NCBI GenBank assembly: GCA_028289805.1 | Contig: JANQNI010000025.1 | Location: 1-5,956 of the forward strand | DNA: 5,956 bases | Direction of reading: 5' to 3' | Source of the DNA: Thermoplasmatota archaeon | GTDB lineage: Archaea > Thermoplasmatota > E2 > JACPAO01 > JAHFTW01 | In this document: one piece after another, positions 1 to 4,748 of the stretch | How the letters are laid out: every line of letters begins with the position of its first letter | How positions within the stretch are numbered: position 1 is the first letter of the stretch | Translations under genes and position numbers: made by a program | Notes under the pieces: generated by a model | What the model was told of the DNA's origin: nothing | The model's input: only the letters and a program-made list of their open reading frames with translations | Databases searched by the model: none

Positions 1-859
1 CACCGCCAGCCGCACCCTGGCCCAGCGCCTCGCCGAGGAGTTGGGCGCCGAGGTCGCCGAGGTGGACATCCGCCGCTTCCCCGACGGCGAGGTGTACGCC
101 CGCATCGTCAGCGACATCGAGGGCAAGCACGCCGTCCTGGTGCAGACGACGGCGCCCAACGACAACCTCGTCGAGTTGCTGCTGCTCCAGGACGCCGCCA
201 AGGAGCACGGGGCGTCCAAGATCACGAGCGTCATCCCGTACTACGGCTACGCGCGCCAGGACCGCGTCTTCAAGCCGGGGGAGGCCGTCAGCAGCCGCGC
301 CGTCGCGCGCGCCCTGGCCACCACCGCCGACCAGGTCGTCACCGTCGACCCCCACAAGGAGGACATCCTCGACTTCTTCTTCGACGGCGCCCACAGCGTC
401 AGCGCCGTGCCGCAGTTGGCCGCCGAGCTGGGCAACTGGGGCGTCGACCTCGTCCTCGCCCCCGACCGCGGCGCCCGGCCCCGCGCCGAGCAGGCCGCGA
501 AGCTCCTGGGCGTCCCCTGCGACCACCTGGAGAAGACCCGCCTCGGCCCCACGCAGGTCGTGATGAAGGCCAAGGACCTGGACGTCTCCGGCAAGCGCGT
601 CGCCATCCTCGACGACATGATCGCCAGCGGCGGCACCATGGTCACGGCCGCGCGGCAGCTCAAGGAGCAGGGCGCGACGAAGGTGTACGCCGCCTGCACC
701 CACGGCCTGTTCACGGATGACGCCGTGCCGCGCCTGCTGGCCGGCGGCATCGACCGCGTCCTGTGCACGGACACCCTCGAAAACGACGGCTGCGACCACG
801 TCAGCGCCGCCCCCGCCATCGCGCAGCACGTCGGCGCCGCCGCCACCGTGCCCGCCTGA
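1..859 (+). CDS. prs: Ribose-phosphate pyrophosphokinase (PRPP synthetase), 5' end cut off
   Basis: Makes 5-phosphoribosyl-1-pyrophosphate from ribose 5-phosphate and ATP in the cytoplasm, the precursor for nucleotides, histidine and tryptophan. The reading frame is open from base 2, giving 285 visible residues. Compared with the roughly 285-290 residues usual in archaea, only about five residues should be missing before the window, so the in-frame TTG at 41 is not the true start. Counting from the first complete codon, visible motifs are the FPDGE segment at 26-30, the YYGYARQDR segment at 80-88 (ATP binding), the catalytic-site His118 in DPHKED, the archaeal-type EKTR stretch at 177-180 and the PRPP loop DDMIASGGT at 204-212. 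The sequence resembles the methanogen enzyme (EKTRL.PT, CxH near the C-terminus) more than the longer bacterial one. The family assignment is secure. Nothing unusual was seen, and no operon partner is visible downstream because the next gene has its own promoter. Confidence 0.96.
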   Translation, partial: TASRTLAQRLAEELGAEVAEVDIRRFPDGEVYARIVSDIEGKHAVLVQTTAPNDNLVELLLLQDAAKEHGASKITSVIPYYGYARQDRVFKPGEAVSSRAVARALATTADQVVTVDPHKEDILDFFFDGAHSVSAVPQLAAELGNWGVDLVLAPDRGARPRAEQAAKLLGVPCDHLEKTRLGPTQVVMKAKDLDVSGKRVAILDDMIASGGTMVTAARQLKEQGATKVYAACTHGLFTDDAVPRLLAGGIDRVLCTDTLENDGCDHVSAAPAIAQHVGAAATVPA

Positions 860-896
860 GCCGCCGCACCAAGCCCGCCAGCCCACAGCCGTGCGC

Positions 897-910
897 AGCA
901 ACGTTTAATC
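897..910 (+). promoter_or_regulatory. Archaeal promoter (BRE/TATA) of the lipoprotein gene
   Basis: The segment AGCAACGTTTAATC is a local AT-rich island in very GC-rich DNA. Its TTTAA core lies about 28 bp before the ATG at 934, which places transcription start at or just before the start codon. The message is probably leaderless, and no Shine-Dalgarno sequence is seen. A 12-of-14 match (AGCAACGCTTAAAC) precedes the L41e gene at 1584-1597. Promoter function is inferred from position and this recurrence. Confidence 0.6.
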
Positions 911-933
911 ATCGCGACCAAGGGTCGCAGTTC

Positions 934-1572
934 ATGGCATCCAAGTGGTGGGTGGCCGGTGCCACCCTGCTCATCGCCCTCTCGGGCTGCGCCGAGCCCA
1001 GCGGCGGACTCAACCAGTGGGAATACACCCCGCCCGAGGAGCGGGAACCCCAGGAGACCCTGGCCTCCGAGCCGGCGCCCAACACGGCCCCCGAGGCCAT
1101 CCTCGCGGCGAGCGTGCTCAACGGCACCGCCCCCCTCAACGTCACCCTCACCCTGGAGGGCAGCGACGCCGACGGCGACAACCTGACCTGGGAGCTCACC
1201 GTCGGCAACGAGACCGAGACCGGCGACGCCCTGCCTGCCACCGTGAACCGGACCCTGGAGGCCGGCAACCACACCTTCACGCTGGTCGTCCGCGACGGCG
1301 AGCTGGCGGGCAACGCCACCCTCGTCATCGCGGTCGCCGAGGCCGTCGAGGTCGTGGAGGAGGTCAGCGACGGCATGTGCCACCGGGACACCGCGAACCA
1401 GGGCGACCTCTACGTCCACGACGAGGGCGGCACCTGGGTCTTCATGGAGAGCAACGACGTCCCCGGCCTCCAGGTGGGCAACAGCCACCCGGGCGGCCCG
1501 GAAGCCGGCACCGCAGGGTTCGAGAAGGCCGAGTGGGCGGACTGCCAGAACCCCGACCTGATGCTCATCTGA
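934..1572 (+). CDS. Secreted lipoprotein with PKD/Ig-like domain, sequon-rich
   Basis: A 212-residue predicted surface protein. The N-terminus has a short basic start, a hydrophobic stretch (residues 5-17) and a lipobox LSGC with Cys19 as the likely lipidation site. Residues 20-50 are an acidic, proline-rich spacer. Residues about 52-132 look like one PKD/cadherin-like beta sandwich (pattern of APLNVTLTLEGSDADGDNLTW, then HTFTLVVRDG). This domain holds seven N-X-T sequons (Asn 63, 69, 83, 92, 105, 112, 127), which would be N-glycosylation sites on the outer surface. The C-terminal part, about 145-212, is not recognised; it has two cysteines (149 and 204) that could form a disulphide. ATG 934 was chosen because the signal peptide begins there and the TATA-like element sits 28 bp upstream; the frame is open further upstream but that stretch looks like non-coding arginine/proline-rich translation. 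The function is unknown: probably a cell-surface binding or structural protein. Confidence 0.88.
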   Translation: MASKWWVAGATLLIALSGCAEPSGGLNQWEYTPPEEREPQETLASEPAPNTAPEAILAASVLNGTAPLNVTLTLEGSDADGDNLTWELTVGNETETGDALPATVNRTLEAGNHTFTLVVRDGELAGNATLVIAVAEAVEVVEEVSDGMCHRDTANQGDLYVHDEGGTWVFMESNDVPGLQVGNSHPGGPEAGTAGFEKAEWADCQNPDLMLI

Positions 1573-1583
1573 ACACGCTCGGA

Positions 1584-1597
1584 AGCAACGCTTAAAC
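1584..1597 (+). promoter_or_regulatory. Archaeal promoter of the L41e gene
   Basis: AGCAACGCTTAAAC matches the lipoprotein promoter at 897-910 in 12 of 14 positions. It begins 11 bp after the lipoprotein stop codon. With the CTTAAA core at 1591-1596, transcription should begin near 1616-1622, giving a leader of roughly 30 nt before the ATG at 1651. It may also serve the downstream tRNA-Trp, which shows no TATA-like element of its own. Inferred from the sequence match and spacing. Confidence 0.6.
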
Positions 1598-1623
1598 CAA
1601 GGCCCCGAGTCGCCGGCCCATCG

Positions 1624-1639
1624 GCCCCCCTCGGGGGGC
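1624..1639 (+). promoter_or_regulatory. Leader hairpin before the L41e ribosome binding site
   Basis: GCCCCC and GGGGGC form a 6-bp all-GC stem closed by a CUCG loop (1630-1633). The hairpin ends one base before the Shine-Dalgarno-like GGTGA at 1641-1645, which is 5 nt from the ATG at 1651. If the promoter call is right, the hairpin lies at the very 5' end of the mRNA. It could stabilise the message or influence ribosome loading. Only the structure and its position are seen; a regulatory role is speculation. Confidence 0.4.
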
Positions 1640-1650
1640 AGGTGAACCTC

Positions 1651-1758
1651 ATGAAGCGTGGAAGCCGCGCCTGGAAGAAGCCAGGCAACCAGCGCTGGAA
1701 GTGGCGCAAGAAGAAGATGCGCCGCCGCAAGCGCGCCCTGCGCGCCCGCAAGGGCTGA
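1651..1758 (+). CDS. rpl41e: 50S ribosomal protein L41e
   Basis: A 35-residue, extremely basic protein. The core at residues 15-34 (RWKWRKKKMRRRKRALRARK) matches the arginine/lysine/tryptophan helix of L41e, whose eukaryotic form is only 25 residues (WRKKRMRRLKRKRRKM). In eukaryotic ribosomes L41 is a single helix bridging the subunits. The archaeal version here has about ten extra N-terminal residues including a Pro-Gly-Asn turn. The start is supported by a GGTGA ribosome binding site 5 nt upstream, complementary to the 3' end of archaeal 16S rRNA. The gene has its own promoter and leader hairpin and lies 75 bp ahead of tRNA-Trp, consistent with one short translation-related transcript. The gene is easily missed because of its length. 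The main doubt is family naming: other tiny basic archaeal ribosomal proteins exist. Confidence 0.8.
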   Translation: MKRGSRAWKKPGNQRWKWRKKKMRRRKRALRARKG

Positions 1759-1833
1759 TTTCCCTCCTCCCTCCTGGGCCGGGACGTGTTCCTGGCCCTG
1801 CATCCGCCGGACCCTTCGGTTCCGTGTCCTCCC

Positions 1834-1993
1834 GGGGATATGGTGTAACCAGGTATCATCGTGGGCTCCAGTGATGGAGATGATGAGAAGAGGGTCAGCC
1901 AAGACGGGGTAGCTCCCCGATCCGTGACGATTCACTGGAGCGCTGATCCATCGGAGTGACCCGCTGATCTGGGTTCAAATCCCAGTGTCCCCA
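1834..1993 (+). tRNA. trnW: tRNA-Trp (CCA) with 87-nt archaeal intron
   Basis: Exon 1 is 1834-1871 and exon 2 is 1959-1993. The acceptor stem GGGGATA (1834-1840) pairs with TGTCCCC (1986-1992) with one G-U pair; the discriminator is A1993 and CCA is not encoded. The D arm uses 1843-1859 with G18G19 at 1852-1853. The anticodon stem GTGGG (1861-1865) pairs with CCCGC (1960-1964) with one G-U, and the anticodon CCA is at 1868-1870. The T arm is CTGGG, TTCAAAT, CCCAG (1969-1985). The intron sits between positions 37 and 38. The splice site is a textbook bulge-helix-bulge: CTCC (1866-1869) pairs with GGAG (1953-1956), flanked by 3-nt bulges AG^T and TG^A, and the intron-side helix GATGG (1873-1877) pairs with CCATC (1948-1952). 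No TATA-like promoter is obvious just upstream, so it may be cotranscribed with L41e. Confidence 0.96.
1872..1958 (+). ncRNA. tRNA-Trp intron carrying a box C/D 2'-O-methylation guide
   Basis: Box C is ATGATGA at 1880-1886 and box D is CTGA at 1943-1946, brought together by the intron-side helix of the splice motif (1873-1877 with 1948-1952). The guide just before box D (TCACTGGAGC, 1932-1941) is complementary over 10 nt to 1865-1874, which spans the exon 1/intron junction of the unspliced precursor. The fifth base before box D, G1938, pairs with C1868, which is tRNA position C34; the D+5 rule therefore predicts Cm34. A C'-like box GTGACGA lies at 1924-1930, exactly 12 nt before box D. A possible D' box CCGA (1917-1920) overlaps a hairpin (CGGGG, TAGCT, CCCCG, 1905-1919), so the second guide is uncertain. 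A guide of this kind is established for the Haloferax volcanii tRNA-Trp intron, which directs C34 and U39 methylation through L7Ae, Nop5 and fibrillarin. Confidence 0.87.
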
Positions 1994-2052
1994 CTACGAA
2001 CACTGGCCCAAGGGTCCGGCATCCTTTTCTCCCGCATCCAAGGTGGACGCCC

Positions 2053-2232
2053 ATGGACATCCAGAAAATCCTCAGCATCCTCGCGCTCGTCGTCGGCGTG
2101 TTCGTCCTCGGCGTCAGCGTCGCCCTCATGGGCACCCCCATCACCGACATCGGCATGCTCAGCACGACGCTCGTCTTCGTGCTGCTGGGCGTCTTCGGCC
2201 TCCTGCTCAGCCGGCAGGAACAGACCGCCTGA
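2053..2232 (+). CDS. Small two-helix membrane protein, unknown function
   Basis: A 59-residue hydrophobic protein. Residues about 6-27 and 34-53 form two predicted transmembrane helices, joined by a short polar turn (GTPITD, 27-32) and followed by a charged tail (SRQEQTA). Two helices with short termini suggest a helical hairpin with both ends on the same side, probably cytoplasmic given Arg54 in the tail and Lys5 at the start. ATG 2053 is preceded by AGGTGG at 2041-2046, a good Shine-Dalgarno with 6-nt spacing, unlike the apparently leaderless neighbours. It starts 59 bp after tRNA-Trp; a T4 run at 2025-2028 lies between and could end the tRNA transcript or be part of a weak promoter. I do not recognise the family. 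Codon use (strong G/C in third positions) is that of a real gene here. Confidence 0.75.
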   Translation: MDIQKILSILALVVGVFVLGVSVALMGTPITDIGMLSTTLVFVLLGVFGLLLSRQEQTA

Positions 2233-2376
2233 GCCGCCCCGGCATCTCCTCCCCTCCCCCCATTGCGGCGCTTCGGCGCCATCCCCGCGCATCGTTTCGC
2301 AGCCCGTGTGCGCACCGGCCGCACCCCCGAGCGTCGAGTTGGACGGAACTCCTGCAAAAGCACCAACAACCGTGCT
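2233..2376. other. Intergenic region with a UUCG hairpin
   Basis: Non-coding stretch between the small membrane protein and the regulator promoter. It begins with a pyrimidine-rich tract (about 2243-2264). This is followed by a hairpin in which GGCGC (2267-2271) pairs with GCGCC (2276-2280) around a UUCG tetraloop in the stable C(UUCG)G context. There is no T-run directly after it, so it is not a typical archaeal terminator, but it could protect the 3' end of the upstream mRNA. The rest becomes less GC-rich toward the promoter at 2377. The open frame from ATG 2263 through this stretch reads as an arginine-rich, low-complexity extension and is not considered coding. Confidence 0.4.
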
Positions 2377-2390
2377 ACTACCGTTTTGAA
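2377..2390 (+). promoter_or_regulatory. Probable promoter of the membrane regulator gene
   Basis: ACTACCGTTTTGAA is an AT-rich island with a TATA-like GTTTTGA core about 24-27 bp before the tandem ATGs at 2410 and 2413. The CG-T-T-T register resembles the promoters at 897 and 1584, and the spacing to ATG is nearly the same as for the lipoprotein gene, suggesting another leaderless transcript. The core is less TATA-like than the other two. Confidence 0.42.
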
Positions 2391-2409
2391 GGGAGAGCGA
2401 TACTCCAGG

Positions 2410-3294
2410 ATGATGACATCCATGCGCATCGCACGCGCGACCCTGATTTCTTGCACATTGATGTTGTTTCTCCCCCTTTGTACCGCAGCGGAAGACCGGG
2501 GAGCCCCGACGGATTGGATCTCCACACCCCAAGGACCTGTAGAGAGCAGGGATCCCAGCGCCCCCGGGGAAACCTCGCCCCCCGACCACGCGGGAGACGG
2601 GACCGGCGCGTCCGCGATCCACCCCCCGGACGGGGGCGACCCCGAGGGCTGGCCCCCGCACGTCGCCACCCCCGCACCGGACGGTACGCCGTCGCCCGGC
2701 CCCGGCCCCGCGGGAGTGCCTGCGACAGCGGCCCCGGCGCTGGCTGCGGCCGCGGGACTGTTTACGCGCACGCACGGAATGTCCGTGCTGGAGCATCCGA
2801 ACCGGCGCGCCCTGTTCGACTACATCGACGCCCACCCGGGCACCACGTTCCGGGAACTGCTGCGCGCGACGGACATGGCCGCGGGCACGGCGCGCCACCA
2901 CCTGTCGGTGATGCTGCGCTGCGAGGTCGTCGTGGAGCGCGCGCACGGCCAGACGATGCGCTACTTCCACCCGGACCAGGAACACCTGGGCGACTGGGAC
3001 GCCGTGGTGGTGCTGCGGCAGCCGGACATGGACCGCATCTACCGCTGGCTCCTGGACCATCCGGGCGTCATCCAGCGCACCGTCCTCGACGCGGCGGAGT
3101 CGTGGGGGTGGAGCCGCAGCACGACGCAGCACCGGCTGAAGCGGCTGGTGGACAACGACCTCGCGCAGGTGCGGGACCTGGGGCGCAGCAAGGCGTACCG
3201 GGCCCGCGCGGTGGGGGCGGCGGGCGCGACGGACGCGATGCGCGCGGCGTTCCCCCGGCCCACGCCGGGGGTGCCTCACAGCATGGGCCAGTAG
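2410..3294 (+). CDS. Membrane-anchored regulator with tandem winged-helix domains
   Basis: A 294-residue protein in three parts. Residues 6-27 are a signal-peptide-like hydrophobic segment ending CTAAED. Residues 28-97 are a proline/glycine/aspartate-rich low-complexity region, probably outside the cell. A weak alanine-rich hydrophobic segment (about 100-118) could return the chain to the cytoplasm, with arginines right after it. Two winged helix-turn-helix units follow: about 124-193 (EHPNRRALFDYIDAHPGTTFRELL..GTARHHLSVML, then a wing ending RYFHP) and about 197-270 (RIYRWLLDHPGVIQRTVL..SRSTTQHRLKRL, wing RSKAYRA). This ArsR/MarR-like layout is common in high-GC Thermoplasmatota regulators. 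It probably binds DNA at the membrane in response to an outside signal; ligand and targets are unknown. The start at 2410 (2413 and 2422 are also possible) rests on the signal peptide and the promoter spacing. Its 3' end overlaps the convergent transporter gene by 19 bp. Confidence 0.85.
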   Translation: MMTSMRIARATLISCTLMLFLPLCTAAEDRGAPTDWISTPQGPVESRDPSAPGETSPPDHAGDGTGASAIHPPDGGDPEGWPPHVATPAPDGTPSPGPGPAGVPATAAPALAAAAGLFTRTHGMSVLEHPNRRALFDYIDAHPGTTFRELLRATDMAAGTARHHLSVMLRCEVVVERAHGQTMRYFHPDQEHLGDWDAVVVLRQPDMDRIYRWLLDHPGVIQRTVLDAAESWGWSRSTTQHRLKRLVDNDLAQVRDLGRSKAYRARAVGAAGATDAMRAAFPRPTPGVPHSMGQ

Positions 3295-4748
3295 AACCGC
3301 GTCGCCAGGTACGTCACCACGAGCGCCACCACCGTCAGGGGGACGCCCACGCGCAGCAGGTCGTAGGGGTTCCAGAGTCCACTCTGGTAGGTGATGACGT
3401 TGGCGGGGTTGGCGACCACCAGCAGGAAGCCGAAGGCGGTGCCGATGGCGGTGGCCATGCCGACCTCGACGAGGTCCGCACCCAGCAGGGCGCCGATGGC
3501 CAGCGTCACGGGGGCGAGCACGGCCGCGGTCCCGCCGTCGCTCATGACGTTGGTGAGGATGGTGCTCAGCACCAGGGCACCTACCAGGAGCACGGCGGGG
3601 CCGGTCCAGATGGGCAGGCCCAGGAGGCCGCCCGCGAGCCAGTCGGCGGCGCCGGTGTCCTGGAGGCTCTGGCCGAGGGAGAGGGCCGCGCCGTAGATGA
3701 GGGGGACGCCCCACGCGATGCGGCGCCGGGTGTCGCTCCAGTCGAGGATGCCGGTGACGAACAGCAGCACGGCGCCGACGACGGCGATGGTGCCGAGGCC
3801 CCAGCTGGTGCCCTTCCAGACCCACAGCACGACGGTGAGGCCCATGATGACGAGCACCCGCTGCTGCTGCCGGTCGAGGGGTTCGACCTCCAGGGGGAGG
3901 TGCCCGGCGTCGATGCGCTGGCCGGGGACGCGGAAGACGAGCTTGAGCAGGAGGTAGACGACGGGGATGAGGGCGAGGGTGATGGGGGCGGCGCGGACGG
4001 TCCAGTCCAGGTAGCTCACCTCGACGCCGTGGAGTTCGTCCAGGTAGCCGAGGATGATGATGTTGCGGCTGCCGCCGCTGGGGGTGCCCAGGCCGGCGAT
4101 GCCGGCGCCCAGGGCGATGGCGAGCAGCAGCGCGGCGGCGACGTTGCGTTGCTCGACGAGGCCGGTGCCGCGCAGGATGCGCATCACCAGCGGCAGCATG
4201 ACGGCGGCGACGGCGTGGTTGCTGATGAGCATCGCCGCGATGGCGCTGACGGCGACGATGCCGAAGAGGAGGCGGTCGGTGGTGCCGCCGACGCGGCGCA
4301 GGAAGCGGGCGGCGAGGACGCGGTCGGCGTGGGTCTTGGTGACGCCGTCGGCGAGGATGAGGCTCCCGAGCAGGAAGAAGATGGTGTCCTGGGCGTAGGG
4401 GTGCCAGGCGTCGTTGGGGTGCTCGACGATGCGCAGCAGCACCAACCCCACGCCGGCGCCGAGGGCGGTGACGGGCAGGGGCAGCGCCTCCGTGGCCCAG
4501 AAGTAGATGACGACGACGAACAGGGCCAGGGTGTCCTTGCCGGCGCGGCCGAGGCCGTCGGGCGGGGGCAGCAGGAACAGCAGCGCGGCGAGGGCGACGC
4601 CGACGAGGAGCTTGCGCCACGTGGCGCCGTCGAGGTCCCACGGCGGCAGCAGGACGGGACCGTGCGGCGTCGCCGGGGCAGGGTCGGGAAGGGTGCCCGT
4701 GGAGGCGGGCGTGGAGCCGAGGGCGGGGTCCTGCGCCGCCTGGCTCAC
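3276..4748 (-). CDS. DASS/SLC13-family anion transporter
   Basis: A 490-residue integral membrane protein, the normal size for DASS (divalent anion:Na+ symporter, SLC13) carriers of dicarboxylates, citrate, sulfate or phosphate. After a 45-residue proline-rich cytoplasmic tail there are roughly 11-12 hydrophobic segments. Family landmarks: YFWATEALPLPVTAL (82-96); the first hairpin motif as ISNHAVAAVMLP (175-186); GTPSGGSRNIII (221-232) where GTPxGTPPN is usual; the second hairpin motif TNVMSDGGTAAVLAP (399-413); and AFGFLLVVANPANVITYQSG (438-457) near the end. Both SNT Na+/substrate motifs deviate (SNH and SDG), so ion coupling and substrate may differ. It carries no TrkA-C domains. The start is GTG at 4748-4746, overlapping the stop of the upstream stress-protein gene (GTGA), a classic coupling arrangement. 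The much longer open frame upstream is an antisense-like reading of that gene. The family is well supported; the substrate is unknown. Confidence 0.9.
   Translation of the reverse strand: MSQAAQDPALGSTPASTGTLPDPAPATPHGPVLLPPWDLDGATWRKLLVGVALAALLFLLPPPDGLGRAGKDTLALFVVVIYFWATEALPLPVTALGAGVGLVLLRIVEHPNDAWHPYAQDTIFFLLGSLILADGVTKTHADRVLAARFLRRVGGTTDRLLFGIVAVSAIAAMLISNHAVAAVMLPLVMRILRGTGLVEQRNVAAALLLAIALGAGIAGLGTPSGGSRNIIILGYLDELHGVEVSYLDWTVRAAPITLALIPVVYLLLKLVFRVPGQRIDAGHLPLEVEPLDRQQQRVLVIMGLTVVLWVWKGTSWGLGTIAVVGAVLLFVTGILDWSDTRRRIAWGVPLIYGAALSLGQSLQDTGAADWLAGGLLGLPIWTGPAVLLVGALVLSTILTNVMSDGGTAAVLAPVTLAIGALLGADLVEVGMATAIGTAFGFLLVVANPANVITYQSGLWNPYDLLRVGVPLTVVALVVTYLATRFYWPML

Noticed and set aside
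763..933. N-terminal extension of the lipoprotein gene from ATG 763
   Set aside because: It overlaps the end of prs, reads as Arg/Pro-rich nonsense, and would hide the signal peptide that begins at ATG 934.
1603..1636. Alternative hairpin CCCCGAG (1603-1609) with CTCGGGG (1630-1636), which would make a two-state switch before L41e
   Set aside because: If the TATA-like element at 1591-1596 is right, transcription starts near 1616-1622 and the left arm is not transcribed. A riboswitch-like mechanism is therefore not supported.
247..1935. Minus-strand open frame (562 codons) opposite prs, lipoprotein and L41e
   Set aside because: Antisense shadow of well-recognised genes; it even runs through the tRNA-Trp gene.
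2267..2280. UUCG hairpin as an intrinsic terminator
   Set aside because: There is no T-run after it and archaeal termination relies mainly on U-tracts, so it is noted only as part of the intergenic region.
2263..2409. Earlier ATG at 2263 for the regulator
   Set aside because: It would place a 49-residue Arg-rich tail before the signal segment and put the promoter and UUCG hairpin inside the coding region.
1975..4641. Long minus-strand open frame (888 codons)
   Set aside because: The product is mostly Arg/Pro/His runs from a frame shifted relative to the transporter, and it crosses the tRNA exon, the small membrane gene and the regulator.
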